Below, piece after piece: positions 43,712-51,831 of a stretch of 64,000 bases of DNA. The DNA comes from Bryobacteraceae bacterium. Its GTDB lineage: Bacteria > Acidobacteriota > Terriglobia > Bryobacterales > Bryobacteraceae. The notes beneath the pieces are model-generated. The model was not told the DNA's origin and made no database searches. It saw only the letters and a program-made list of their open reading frames with translations. The stretch lies in assembly GCA_947458745.1 (NCBI GenBank), contig CANGYQ010000001.1, positions 62,001 through 126,000 of the forward strand, written 5' to 3'. The number at the start of each line of letters is the position of its first letter. Position 1 is the stretch's first letter. The translations under genes and the position numbers were made by a program.

Positions 43712-44143
43712 ATGCGGTGTGTCGTCGTTCTCCTGGCGGTCATGTCGCTGGCCGGCTCCGCTGTGCTTGCGCAGCCCAAGCCCGCCTCTCTTTATGAGCG
43801 CGTCGGCCGCTACGACACCATCGCGGTGATTGCGGACGAGTATCTGAAAGGCCTCCGCGCCGACCCCAAGTTCGCGCGCTTTGCTGGACGCGGTGCGGAC
43901 TCGCTAAAGCGCGGACGGCAACTATTGAAGGATCAACTTTGCGCCATGGCCGGTGGTCCGTGCTCGTATGTGGGCCGGGACATGAAGACGGTGCATGGCG
44001 GCCTGGGGATCAACGCGCAGGAGTGGCACGCCAACATGGACTACATGGCGGCGGCGCTGGACAAGGCCAGCATCAAGGGCGCGGAGAAGGCAGAGTTTCT
44101 GAAGATGGTGGACACGCTGAAGCCCGAGATCGCCGAGAAGTAG
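43712..44143 (+). CDS. exported group 1 truncated hemoglobin
   Basis: This 143-residue protein has a signal peptide (MRCVVVLLAVMSLAGSAVLAQ) and then a 2-over-2 globin: LYERVGRYDTIAVIADEYLKGL, AMAGGPCSYVGRDMKTVHGGLGI with the proximal histidine, and WHANMDYMAAALD. Group 1 truncated globins bind O2 or NO, and most are cytosolic; the signal peptide places this one in the periplasm. It follows the serine hydrolase by 2 bases. The next (minus-strand) gene converges almost immediately. Confidence 0.87.
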   Translation: MRCVVVLLAVMSLAGSAVLAQPKPASLYERVGRYDTIAVIADEYLKGLRADPKFARFAGRGADSLKRGRQLLKDQLCAMAGGPCSYVGRDMKTVHGGLGINAQEWHANMDYMAAALDKASIKGAEKAEFLKMVDTLKPEIAEK

Positions 44144-44144
44144 G

Positions 44145-44534
44145 CTACCAGGGCTCGACGGCCACGCCGGGAACGCGCTGAAACTCGCGGGTGTTGCGGG
44201 TGACGACGGTTAACCCATGCGTGCGCGCGATGGCGGCGATCATGAGGTCATTGGGGCCGATCTTTTGCCCTTGTTGTTCGAGCGAGGCGCGGATTTGGCC
44301 ATAGTGGTCGGCGGCTTGGTCATCGAAGGGCAGCGAGGGGAAGGGGGCGAGGAAGAGGTTCAGGGCGGCTAAGGCCCCTTCACGATTGGAGGCTTTATGC
44401 ACGCCAACAACCAGTTCGCCCCGAGTCACTGACGAAACTCGAACTTGACTGGGGGCGTGAGCCTCCAGCCAATGGCGCGCGGCCCGCTGTCCGCGCAAGT
44501 GAGCGACGCATAGGTCACTGTCAAGCAGGTACAT
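44145..44534 (-). CDS. VapC-type PIN-domain ribonuclease toxin
   Basis: This 129-residue PIN domain has its acidic residues in order: YLLDSDLCVAHL (D5), SSVTRGELVVG (E), IGPNDLMIAAIA (D) and VTRNTREF. It lies 3 bases downstream of its antitoxin gene on the same strand. It should cleave RNA, often initiator tRNA in characterised members. Confidence 0.9.
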   Translation of the reverse strand: MYLLDSDLCVAHLRGQRAARHWLEAHAPSQVRVSSVTRGELVVGVHKASNREGALAALNLFLAPFPSLPFDDQAADHYGQIRASLEQQGQKIGPNDLMIAAIARTHGLTVVTRNTREFQRVPGVAVEPW

Positions 44535-44537
44535 GGT

Positions 44538-44762
44538 CTAGTCGAAGATCGGCCCGCGCTCTTCGTAAGGCCACTGCTCGGGCCGTTCCAAATCGGGAAT
44601 GCTGCCAAATGTCGACTCAAAATACCCCGGCGGCCAGCCCGTTTTGACGTCTTTCGAAACAATCTCGGCAATGTAGCGCGACACCGGCAACTTGCGCACC
44701 TTCGCCCGGCGCTTCAACTCGTCGGCGGTGGACTGGGGGACGTAGAAGTTTAGCTGGGGCAT
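44538..44762 (-). CDS. VapB-type antitoxin (ribbon-helix-helix)
   Basis: This 74-residue protein (QLNFYVPQSTADELKRRAKVRKLPVSRYIAEIV, then a proline-rich acidic tail PEQWPYEERGPIFD) fits an RHH DNA-binding head plus a toxin-wrapping tail. It is the first gene of a VapBC operon. A perfect palindrome 12 bases upstream (44775-44788) is the likely operator. Confidence 0.82.
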   Translation of the reverse strand: MPQLNFYVPQSTADELKRRAKVRKLPVSRYIAEIVSKDVKTGWPPGYFESTFGSIPDLERPEQWPYEERGPIFD

Positions 44763-44774
44763 GAGGCAATTATA

Positions 44775-44788
44775 GCAAGTATACTTGC
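44775..44788. promoter_or_regulatory. probable VapBC operator palindrome
   Basis: GCAAGTATACTTGC is a perfect 14-bp palindrome, 12 bases upstream of the vapB start at 44762, in an AT-rich stretch likely to hold the promoter. RHH antitoxins bind such sites to repress their own operon. Confidence 0.65.
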
Positions 44789-44812
44789 AGCCACCGTGGA
44801 GGCCATCGACGC

Positions 44813-45214
44813 CTAGATCTCGCCAAATAACTTCAGCCTCGGAATCCGGGAGAAATGGCGGAGGTTGCGGGTGAGCAGTTCGCCGTCGTGGTGAAGCGTG
44901 AGGGCGGCGATAAGAAGGTCGCCCATGGCGATCTTGGCACCCTTCCGGTCTAGGTCGAACGCCAACTCGCCCGCCAGTCGCGCCACCGGGGCGGTCAGGT
45001 TGAGAACCGGCATCCCATTCACCAGATCCATCAGCCTGTCCCAGGATCGGCCGGGAACTCGACCCCGTTCGAGCTCGAAAATCGTAGTGACCGTCGTGAC
45101 TAAACGATCTTCGCGAATGAGGGATAACAGTATCTCGGTGACGCCCGGGACGCCACGCGCGTGATCGATGGCGACGTCAGAATCCAGAATTACGAGCGCC
45201 ACGATTCGCGCCAC
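44813..45214 (-). CDS. VapC-type PIN-domain ribonuclease toxin
   Basis: This 133-residue PIN domain has its acidic set in VILDSDVAIDHARG (D9/D11), TIFELERG (E), AMGDLLIAALTL (D) and LTRNLRHFSRI. It overlaps the upstream antitoxin gene by 25 bases. It is distinct in sequence from the neighbouring VapC at 44145. Confidence 0.9.
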   Translation of the reverse strand: MARIVALVILDSDVAIDHARGVPGVTEILLSLIREDRLVTTVTTIFELERGRVPGRSWDRLMDLVNGMPVLNLTAPVARLAGELAFDLDRKGAKIAMGDLLIAALTLHHDGELLTRNLRHFSRIPRLKLFGEI

Positions 45215-45438
45215 TTCCTGATGTTGGCTTGCAGCTGCTCGCCTTCTTCCTCAGAAATGATCCCGCGGCTGGCTTCCAGTGCGGCGATGGACTGAGCCCG
45301 CCGTTCCTGTGCGGCGGCATGGACGTAGCGGTCAATCGCCTCGTTCACAATGCGGGAGTAGCCCTTCTCACCCCGGCGGGCGGCTAGTTCGCGCAAGGCG
45401 GTATGGTTTTCCGGGGTTAGCTCCAGGGTGGTACGCAC
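45190..45438 (-). CDS. VapB-type antitoxin (ribbon-helix-helix)
   Basis: This 82-residue protein (RTTLELTPENHTALRELAARRGEKGYSRIVNEAIDRYV) is a typical RHH head, with an alanine/glutamate-rich C-terminal helix for toxin binding. It begins 9 bases after a perfect inverted repeat (45448-45471). Confidence 0.86.
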   Translation of the reverse strand: MRTTLELTPENHTALRELAARRGEKGYSRIVNEAIDRYVHAAAQERRAQSIAALEASRGIISEEEGEQLQANIRKWRESWRS

Positions 45439-45447
45439 GACTCCATT

Positions 45448-45471
45448 CTACATGCATGCAGATGCATGTAG
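45448..45471. promoter_or_regulatory. probable VapBC operator inverted repeat
   Basis: CTACATGCAT and ATGCATGTAG form a perfect 10-bp inverted repeat with a 4-base spacer, directly upstream of the second vapB start. It differs in sequence from the other VapBC operator, suggesting each pair has its own recognition. Confidence 0.68.
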
Positions 45472-45512
45472 GTCCTGCCGGGTTTTCGCGATGGAGTCCT
45501 CCAAAAGCAAAA

Positions 45513-45538
45513 ACCGCCCGAGCCGAAGCCCGGGCGGT
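45513..45538 (-). terminator. rho-independent terminator of the radical SAM gene
   Basis: An 8-bp perfect stem ACCGCCCG / CGGGCGGT is followed on the minus strand by TTTTTGCTTTT. It lies 28 bases after the radical SAM stop. Confidence 0.85.
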
Positions 45539-45566
45539 CTTTATGAATCAGTAGCTTGGGGGCGAA

Positions 45567-47663
45567 CTAGTCGCCCATCGAGCCGACTTCTTCCTGCTTT
45601 TCGGTGGTGGCGGGCTTGATCGCTCCCAAGGAGACGAAGCCTTCCTGCTCCGGAGCCTTCAGCACGTGCTTCTTGTAGAGCTGCATCATGCGGTCGTTCT
45701 CTTCCTGCTCCTTGATCTTCTGCGCGCGGGCGCGCAGCTTCTCTTCGCGGGAGTTCTTGGCCACACCCAGGTCGTCCAGGTCGTGCTGCTTGCCCTTCTG
45801 GACGTCTTCGGTGCGGAGGACGACGTAGCGGTCCAGGGCGCCGGCTTCCACTTCGACGTTCTTGCCGCCGGCGTAGATCTTGTGGCGGCCGTGGTCTTCG
45901 TACCACTTGGTCAACGTGGCCGTCATGTGCATCTTTTCGATGATGTTGCGCCAGCCGATGCCCGTGTTGTAGGCACAGAAGCTGATTTCGCCTTCCTGGG
46001 TGGCGTAGGGGATGATGCACTGTTCGGTGCGGCGGAAGTCGTAGTTGAACAGATCCTGGAACCACATGCCAGCGATGAACAGGAAGTTCCAGCGGTCCGC
46101 GCGGCGCTTTTCGATGTCGGTCATTGTGCGGTCCGCAGTGACCTTGCCGTACTTGCGGCCCGTGACACCGAAGCACTTGTCGAACTTCGCCATCATGTCG
46201 GTCAGTTTGAAGTGGGTCGGGGTCTTGAACGGATCGTAGTTGCGCATCAAGGCCAGGGCGACGCCGATGCCGGACATCACTTTGCCACGGGCGCCGTCGT
46301 TGATCTTCTTGATGTCTTCGGCCAGCTGGACGGCATTCAGGAACGCGGTCACCGGGACGGCTTCCTTGGTTTCCTTGTCGCACATCACCGCAAAGCCGGT
46401 GCCGCAGTTGGGGTGACAACCGCAGGAGAGCTGGCCCCATTCCGACGCCGGTCCATGGATCAGGTCGGCAAAGTCGGAGAAGGTGGACATGAACGAGATG
46501 GGGAACCAGTCGCGGATGGGTTCGCCCAAGCCGGTCTGATTCTTCACGTCATGCGCCAGGTGCGACAGCGTGTAGCGCTGCGCCATGCGGCGTTCCGGGG
46601 TGACAGCTTCGTCGCGACCGGTAAAGCTGACCGGCTGGAAGCTCAAGAACGGGATCTTCTTCGGGTTGTCGAGCGCGAAGCGGACCACGCTGCCCACCTG
46701 CTCGTTGTTGATGCCGTTGATGATCGTGATCACCGGCACAATGTCGATACCGGCCGAGTGGGCGTTCTCGATGGCGCGCAGCTTCACGTCGAACAGATTG
46801 CCGACGGCGCGGTGCGAATTCGGCTCATTGCCGATGCCGTCGAACTGGAGATAGAGATAACGAAGGCCGGCTTCGGCCGCTTGGCGCGAGAATTCCGGGC
46901 TCTTGGCGAATTCAATCCCGTTGGTGGCGGCCTGAACGGAGTTGTAGCCCACCTTGCGGGAATAACGGACAGCGTCGAGGAAGAACGGAGACAGCGTCGG
47001 CTCACCGCCGGAGAACTGCACCGACATCTGGCGGCGCGGCTTGATCTTCAGCGCGTTGTCGAGCAGCGTGGTGATGTCGTCCCAGGTGAGTTCGTGGACG
47101 AAGCCAACCTGGTTGGCGTCCATGAAGCAGGGGTCGCACATCATGTTGCAACGATTGGTCAAGTCGACCGTCAACACCGAACCGCGGCCATGCTTAATGG
47201 TGGACGTGCCGTGGTTGTGGAGGTCTTCGTCGTTGTGGGCGCGGATGTCGCGGCCGGGGAACACTTTTTCCAGGTGAGCGAAGAACGCCGAGTCGATCGC
47301 CATCAAGTCTTCAAACTTGCCGTGGACGGGGCATTCCTTCACCATCCAGATCTGGCCATCACGCTCAATCACTTGAGCCTTGATCTCGCCAACCTTTTCA
47401 TTCTTCAGAATTTCCACCGGCAGTTCGCCGTTGAGGATCTTCTCACGAGCTTCCGGCACGCACTTGGGGCAAAGCGAATCCGTGGTACGCGGCCAGCCCA
47501 GGGGCGGCTTCGACTTCTGGTACGACTTCAGCAGCGGCTTGTCCGACCACTTGGGGGTGAAGGACGGGTTCTGGCTGATGCTGTTGATCTTGTCAAACAC
47601 CTGCCAGGCGCCATTGGCGGCGACCGTGAGAGCTTTCTCGACGTACTTGATGGGCTTAACCAT
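45567..47663 (-). CDS. radical SAM enzyme related to tetraether/membrane-spanning lipid synthases (Tes/Mss-like)
   Basis: This 698-residue protein has an N-terminal zinc/rubredoxin-like part with CPKC (65-68) and CPVHG (111-115). The radical SAM motif CNMMCDPC has Cys172, Cys176 and Cys179 (C-x3-C-x2-C), with SGGEP at 218-222. A further cysteine cluster, CGCHPNC (414-420) plus Cys428, suggests extra Fe-S clusters. Later FCAYNTGIGWRNIIE and a charged tail follow. This architecture is that of archaeal tetraether synthase (Tes, MJ0619-like) and the bacterial homologues linked to membrane-spanning diabolic-type lipids, which Acidobacteria make. It is a single-gene transcript with its own terminator. 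The family reading is strong; the product is inferred. Confidence 0.8.
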   Translation of the reverse strand: MVKPIKYVEKALTVAANGAWQVFDKINSISQNPSFTPKWSDKPLLKSYQKSKPPLGWPRTTDSLCPKCVPEAREKILNGELPVEILKNEKVGEIKAQVIERDGQIWMVKECPVHGKFEDLMAIDSAFFAHLEKVFPGRDIRAHNDEDLHNHGTSTIKHGRGSVLTVDLTNRCNMMCDPCFMDANQVGFVHELTWDDITTLLDNALKIKPRRQMSVQFSGGEPTLSPFFLDAVRYSRKVGYNSVQAATNGIEFAKSPEFSRQAAEAGLRYLYLQFDGIGNEPNSHRAVGNLFDVKLRAIENAHSAGIDIVPVITIINGINNEQVGSVVRFALDNPKKIPFLSFQPVSFTGRDEAVTPERRMAQRYTLSHLAHDVKNQTGLGEPIRDWFPISFMSTFSDFADLIHGPASEWGQLSCGCHPNCGTGFAVMCDKETKEAVPVTAFLNAVQLAEDIKKINDGARGKVMSGIGVALALMRNYDPFKTPTHFKLTDMMAKFDKCFGVTGRKYGKVTADRTMTDIEKRRADRWNFLFIAGMWFQDLFNYDFRRTEQCIIPYATQEGEISFCAYNTGIGWRNIIEKMHMTATLTKWYEDHGRHKIYAGGKNVEVEAGALDRYVVLRTEDVQKGKQHDLDDLGVAKNSREEKLRARAQKIKEQEENDRMMQLYKKHVLKAPEQEGFVSLGAIKPATTEKQEEVGSMGD

Positions 47664-47962
47664 AATTTGTCTGCCTGATTCTCCTGGATGAGACTTTAGT
47701 CTCGAACGAAAAGTGTAGTACGTTTCCGTACAGTGGTCGAGAATGGGTCAGCGAAATGATGAAAACTCTGGCCTGATGGGGAAAAAATGAGGCGAATGGG
47801 AGGCACTCCGGCCCGGGGTAGCAGAGAAACCGTCAGAGATTCAACGTGTTGAGGCGGGTAGAGCAAGGGCTAGCCGAGTTCGGCTTCAGCCCCGGTGGCC
47901 AGAACAATACCCCTTGCGTACGGTATGCAGGGCGGATAGACTTGTCCCACACGGGTCTACCA
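47664..47962. promoter_or_regulatory. divergent intergenic region with two small inverted repeats
   Basis: These 299 bases separate the radical SAM gene (-) and the TonB receptor gene (+). GAGACT-TT-AGTCTC (47690-47703) and GTACG-TTTC-CGTAC (47718-47731) are inverted repeats near the radical SAM start and may be operator sites. No gene is seen, and no convincing -35/-10 pair could be assigned. Confidence 0.4.
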
Positions 47963-50900
47963 ATGATCAAAACTCTCTTAACTGTGCTTTGCGCTCTTGC
48001 GCTCACTTTTCCGGCGGCTGCCCAGGTTCTCTACGGCTCGCTGACCGGCAATGTCACTGACCCCACGGGGGCGGCCGTTCCCGGCGCCAAAGTGGATGCG
48101 GTCAATATGAACACCGGTGTCAGCCGGCAGGCGACGACCGATGATCGCGGCGCATTTCAGTTTAATGATCTGCAGGCGGGCCGCTATAAGGTCACCATTG
48201 CGGCGGCCGCCTTTAGCCCGGTTACGCAGGAGAACGTGCCGATCGATGTCAACACGATCCGGCGCCTGGACGTCAAGGTGCAGGTGGCGCAGGTGACGGA
48301 GACGATCAATGTCTCGGCGAATGCGCTTTCGCTGCAGACCGACCGCGCCGACATCAACAACTCGATCGACAAGTCACAAGTGCAGAACCTGCCGTTTGCG
48401 GGCAACCAGGGCCGCAACTTCCAGAATCTCTACAAGATTCTGCCGGGCTTCAGCCCGCCCACTGAGTTGCACTCCGACGCCGGCAATCCGCAGCGTTCGC
48501 TGGGCACCAATGTGAACGGTGCGTCTTATTCGAACAACAACACGCGCCTGGATGGCGCGACGGTCAGCTATCCGTGGCTGCCGCACATCATTGCCTACGT
48601 ACCACCGGCGGAAGCCATCGAGACGGTCAACCTGGTGTCGAACAGTTTTGACGCCGAACAGGGCATGGCTGGCGGTTCGGCCATCAACGTCTCCATCAAG
48701 TCCGGCACCAACGAGTATCACGGCAGCGCGCACTGGTATCACACCAACAGCAAGGTGCAGGCCAAGAACTTCTTTTTCGTGGGCGCGCAGTTGCCTAAGA
48801 ATTTGTTGAATCAGATGGGCGGCACTTTTGGCGGCCCGGTGATCAAGAACAAGCTGTTCTTCTTCGCCAACTGGGAGCGGACCACGCGCCGTCAATACGC
48901 GCAGGCGTTCCGGACTCTGCCCACGGCGGCGCTGCGGCAAGGCAACTTTAACGGCACCGGCGCGACTATTTTCGATCCCAGCACGGGCACGGTGAATGGC
49001 GTCGGACGGCTGCCGTTTGCCGATTCGCGCATTCCGGCGGCACTGTTCGACCCGGCGGCGGTGAAGATGACTTCGCTGATCCCGAACCCGAACCTGGATG
49101 GGACGATCCAGAACAACTACTTTGCTCCCGGCAACTACACCTTTGACCGCAACAACGCGGACTTCAAGGTGAACTTCAACCCGACCGCGAAGGTCTCGAT
49201 GTTTACGCGCTACAGCGTTTCCCCCAGCCGGATCTTTGATCCGCCCTCGTTGGGCGCGGCGGGTGGCGATGCCTTGACGGGCGGGCAGCCGGGCACGGCC
49301 CCGGGCCTGGTGCAGACGGCTTCCGTGGGCGGCACTTACACACTGAGCCCGACGATTCTGCTGGATGGCAACATTGGGTTCACGCGGCAGCGATTAGGGG
49401 CGGAGAACGTCGACCTTGACAAGAACTATGGTCTCGATGACCTGAGGATCCCGGGCACCAACGGCAGTGACCGGTTGCAGGGCGGTTATCCGCGGTTCAA
49501 CATCAGCGGCTTTTCGGCCATCGGCAACCCGAACGTCTCCAATCCGTTCTTGTTCCGCGACAATCAGTATTCGGCGGCGGGCAACGTCAGCGTCATTCGC
49601 GGAGCGCACTCGTTCCGCTTCGGCGGTGAATATACCTACTACACGATCAACCACTTCCAGCCGCAGGCCGCCTTTGGTCCGCGTGGGGGCTTTAACTTCA
49701 CGGGCGGCTTGACGGCCCTGAACGGCGGGGCGGCTCCGAATCTCTATAACGGCTGGGGCGACTGGCTGTTGGGGCAGGCGCAGGGCCTAGGTAAGGACGT
49801 GCAGTACGTCAATCCGGCCGCGGTCCGGATGCCGGGCTGGGGCTTCTATCTCCGCGATCAATGGCAAGTCAACCGCAAGTTGACCATCAACTACGGCTCC
49901 CGCTTTGAGCGCTACCCGTTTGCCACCCGCGACCATCGTGGCGGCGAGCGGTATGATCCGACGACCGACAAAGTGCTGGTGGGCGGCCTAGGCAGCGTTC
50001 CGCGCGACACCGGCGTCAATGTGCCCACCTTGCAGATGGCTCCGCGGTTGGGCATTGCCTACCGCATGAATGAAAAGACGGTGGTCCGCGCCGGGTACGG
50101 CATCAGCATCGACCCGGATTCGTTCCGCCGTATGCGCGACTCCTATCCGGCCACGATCTCCAGCCAGTTCTCCGGCGCCACCAATTTCCAGGCCGCCGGC
50201 AATCTGCGGACGGGCATCCCGGAGGTGCGCGGGCCGAACCTGAGCCAAGGCATCATCGACCTGCCGCTGGCCGTGGGTACGACGACGTTCCCCCAGGAAT
50301 TCCGTCGCGGCTACATCCAGTCCTTTAACTTCACCGTGCAGCGCGACATCGGCATGGGCTTCAACCTGCAGGCTGGCTACGTCGGCACGCGGGCGATCCG
50401 CCAGACGGCGATTGTGAACATCAACACCTCGGGCCCCGGTGGCGGCAACGCCGGCCGCGCCTTGGCAGTGCTCTACCCGGGTCGTATCGGCAATATCAAC
50501 CTCTACACGCCATTCAACACGTCCAACTACAATTCACTGCAGACGCAGTTGCGGCGCCAGTTGGGCAAGACCGGGCAGTTCGGCCTGAGCTACACCTACT
50601 CGAAGGCGATCAGCTTTGCCGACAACAACGATTCCGGCCTCAGCTGGAATCGTCCCGAAGACTGGGCTCGCAATCGCGCCCCGGCCAGCTTTGACCGTCC
50701 GCACAACGTGCAGACTTACTTTGTTTACGACCTGCCGTTTGGCAAGGGCAAGAAGTGGGCCACCACGGGCCCGTCCAGCTGGCTGCTGGGCGGCTGGCAA
50801 ACCAATGGCATCCTCAGCTTGATGAGCGGCACGCCGTTCACCGTTGGTTCAGCGGGCACTTCAGTGAACGCCCAAGGCAACGCGCAGACGGCGGATCAGG

Positions 50901-51286
50901 TGAAGGCCTCCGCCGCGATTCTCGGCAATATCGGCCGTGGCTTCAGCTGGTTTGATCCGGATGCTTTTGCTCCGGTCACCACTGTCCGCTACGGCAATGT
51001 CGGCCGCAACTCGATGCGCGGACCGGGCGTGTTTAACCTGGATTTCAGCGTGTTCCGCAACTTCCAGGTAACTGAGCGGGTCCGCATGGAGTTTCGGGCG
51101 GAATCATTCAGCCTGACCAATACGCCGCAGTTTGGCAATCCCGGTGCGACGGCCTCGGCCCCGACGCGGGAAGCCAACGGTGCCATTCGCGTTCTGAATG
51201 GCGTGCCGCAGTTGAATGGCTACACGGAAGTGACCTCCGCCACCGGCTCACGCCAGGTGCGGTTCGCCTTGAAGCTGTTCTTTTAG
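47963..51286 (+). CDS. TonB-dependent receptor with N-terminal carboxypeptidase-regulatory domain
   Basis: This protein is 1107 residues from ATG 47963; the in-frame extension upstream is not protein-like. A signal peptide (MIKTLLTVLCALALTFPAAAQ) is followed by a CarboxypepD_reg-like beta-sandwich (LYGSLTGNVTDPTGAAVPGAKV, about residues 23-110). A plug domain comes next, then a 22-strand outer-membrane barrel, with FGGPVIKNKLFFFANWERT and the C-terminal RQVRFALKLFF ending in an aromatic residue. Such Acidobacteria-expanded receptors import large substrates such as glycans or metal complexes across the outer membrane. The substrate is unknown. No TonB/ExbBD genes are in the window. Confidence 0.93.
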   Translation: MIKTLLTVLCALALTFPAAAQVLYGSLTGNVTDPTGAAVPGAKVDAVNMNTGVSRQATTDDRGAFQFNDLQAGRYKVTIAAAAFSPVTQENVPIDVNTIRRLDVKVQVAQVTETINVSANALSLQTDRADINNSIDKSQVQNLPFAGNQGRNFQNLYKILPGFSPPTELHSDAGNPQRSLGTNVNGASYSNNNTRLDGATVSYPWLPHIIAYVPPAEAIETVNLVSNSFDAEQGMAGGSAINVSIKSGTNEYHGSAHWYHTNSKVQAKNFFFVGAQLPKNLLNQMGGTFGGPVIKNKLFFFANWERTTRRQYAQAFRTLPTAALRQGNFNGTGATIFDPSTGTVNGVGRLPFADSRIPAALFDPAAVKMTSLIPNPNLDGTIQNNYFAPGNYTFDRNNADFKVNFNPTAKVSMFTRYSVSPSRIFDPPSLGAAGGDALTGGQPGTAPGLVQTASVGGTYTLSPTILLDGNIGFTRQRLGAENVDLDKNYGLDDLRIPGTNGSDRLQGGYPRFNISGFSAIGNPNVSNPFLFRDNQYSAAGNVSVIRGAHSFRFGGEYTYYTINHFQPQAAFGPRGGFNFTGGLTALNGGAAPNLYNGWGDWLLGQAQGLGKDVQYVNPAAVRMPGWGFYLRDQWQVNRKLTINYGSRFERYPFATRDHRGGERYDPTTDKVLVGGLGSVPRDTGVNVPTLQMAPRLGIAYRMNEKTVVRAGYGISIDPDSFRRMRDSYPATISSQFSGATNFQAAGNLRTGIPEVRGPNLSQGIIDLPLAVGTTTFPQEFRRGYIQSFNFTVQRDIGMGFNLQAGYVGTRAIRQTAIVNINTSGPGGGNAGRALAVLYPGRIGNINLYTPFNTSNYNSLQTQLRRQLGKTGQFGLSYTYSKAISFADNNDSGLSWNRPEDWARNRAPASFDRPHNVQTYFVYDLPFGKGKKWATTGPSSWLLGGWQTNGILSLMSGTPFTVGSAGTSVNAQGNAQTADQVKASAAILGNIGRGFSWFDPDAFAPVTTVRYGNVGRNSMRGPGVFNLDFSVFRNFQVTERVRMEFRAESFSLTNTPQFGNPGATASAPTREANGAIRVLNGVPQLNGYTEVTSATGSRQVRFALKLFF

Positions 51287-51288
51287 AT

Positions 51289-51330
51289 AGCTGTTCCTCA
51301 ACAGCTGTTCCTCAACAGCTGTTCCTCAAC
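51289..51330. repeat. three perfect tandem copies of a 14-bp unit
   Basis: AGCTGTTCCTCAAC is repeated exactly three times, beginning 2 bases after the TonB receptor stop and directly before the hairpin at 51334. It is non-coding and likely arose by replication slippage. Confidence 0.85.
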
Positions 51331-51333
51331 TAC

Positions 51334-51372
51334 GGGCCATGCGCGTGTATGTTACGCTCACGCGCATGGCCC
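51334..51372. promoter_or_regulatory. perfect hairpin covering the start of the cupin gene
   Basis: GGGCCATGCGCGTG (51334-51347) and CACGCGCATGGCCC (51359-51372) form a perfect 14-bp inverted repeat with an 11-base loop. The ATG at 51366 lies inside the right arm, and another in-frame ATG (51339) in the left arm. In RNA it would bury both start codons. It could instead be an operator in DNA. Confidence 0.7.
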
Positions 51373-51722
51373 AACCTACTTTGATCGCCCTGGACACCAA
51401 CGCCCTGCCGTGGGAGGCACGCTGGAACGAGACGCTGGGCAAAACTCTCTACCGCAAAAACCTCATCACTGATCCCGACACCGGCATGGAGGTGCGGATC
51501 GTCAAGTATCCGGCGGGCGTCATCAACAAACTCCACACGCATCCTTGTGCCCACGGGATGTACGTCATCGAAGGCACCCTGGTGACCCACGAGGGCCAGT
51601 ATGGCCCGGGCAGCTTTGTCTGGTTCCCGGAAGGTCCGGCGATGGAGCATGGGGCGACGGCAGAGGCGGATGTGGTGGTGCTGTTTATCACCAATAAGCC
51701 CTTTGAGATTCACTACCAGTAG
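51366..51722 (+). CDS. cupin-domain protein
   Basis: This 118-residue single cupin fold (ATG 51366; 51339 is possible) has the first motif KLHTHPCAHGMYVIEGTLVTHEG, with the His pair and PxG-like turn, and the second motif FVWFPEGPAMEHGAT with the third histidine. It is a small metal-binding beta barrel, possibly a ChrR-like anti-sigma/dioxygenase-type domain or a sugar isomerase. The exact role is unknown. Translation may be controlled by the hairpin over its start. Confidence 0.83.
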   Translation: MAQPTLIALDTNALPWEARWNETLGKTLYRKNLITDPDTGMEVRIVKYPAGVINKLHTHPCAHGMYVIEGTLVTHEGQYGPGSFVWFPEGPAMEHGATAEADVVVLFITNKPFEIHYQ

Positions 51723-51831
51723 GCATCGGAAGGGCGGCCCGTGTTGAAGTGGAAGATGAACGTCCGGTGACTGCGCCCGCGACAACTTGTTGGCAGAATG
51801 AGTACACCACCACGACGAACACCTCCACGCC

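Noticed and set aside
45666-47678. 670-codon open frame on the plus strand
   Set aside because: It is the antisense shadow of the radical SAM gene; its translation is low-complexity (V/D/H/L-rich) with no domain, as expected from codon bias.
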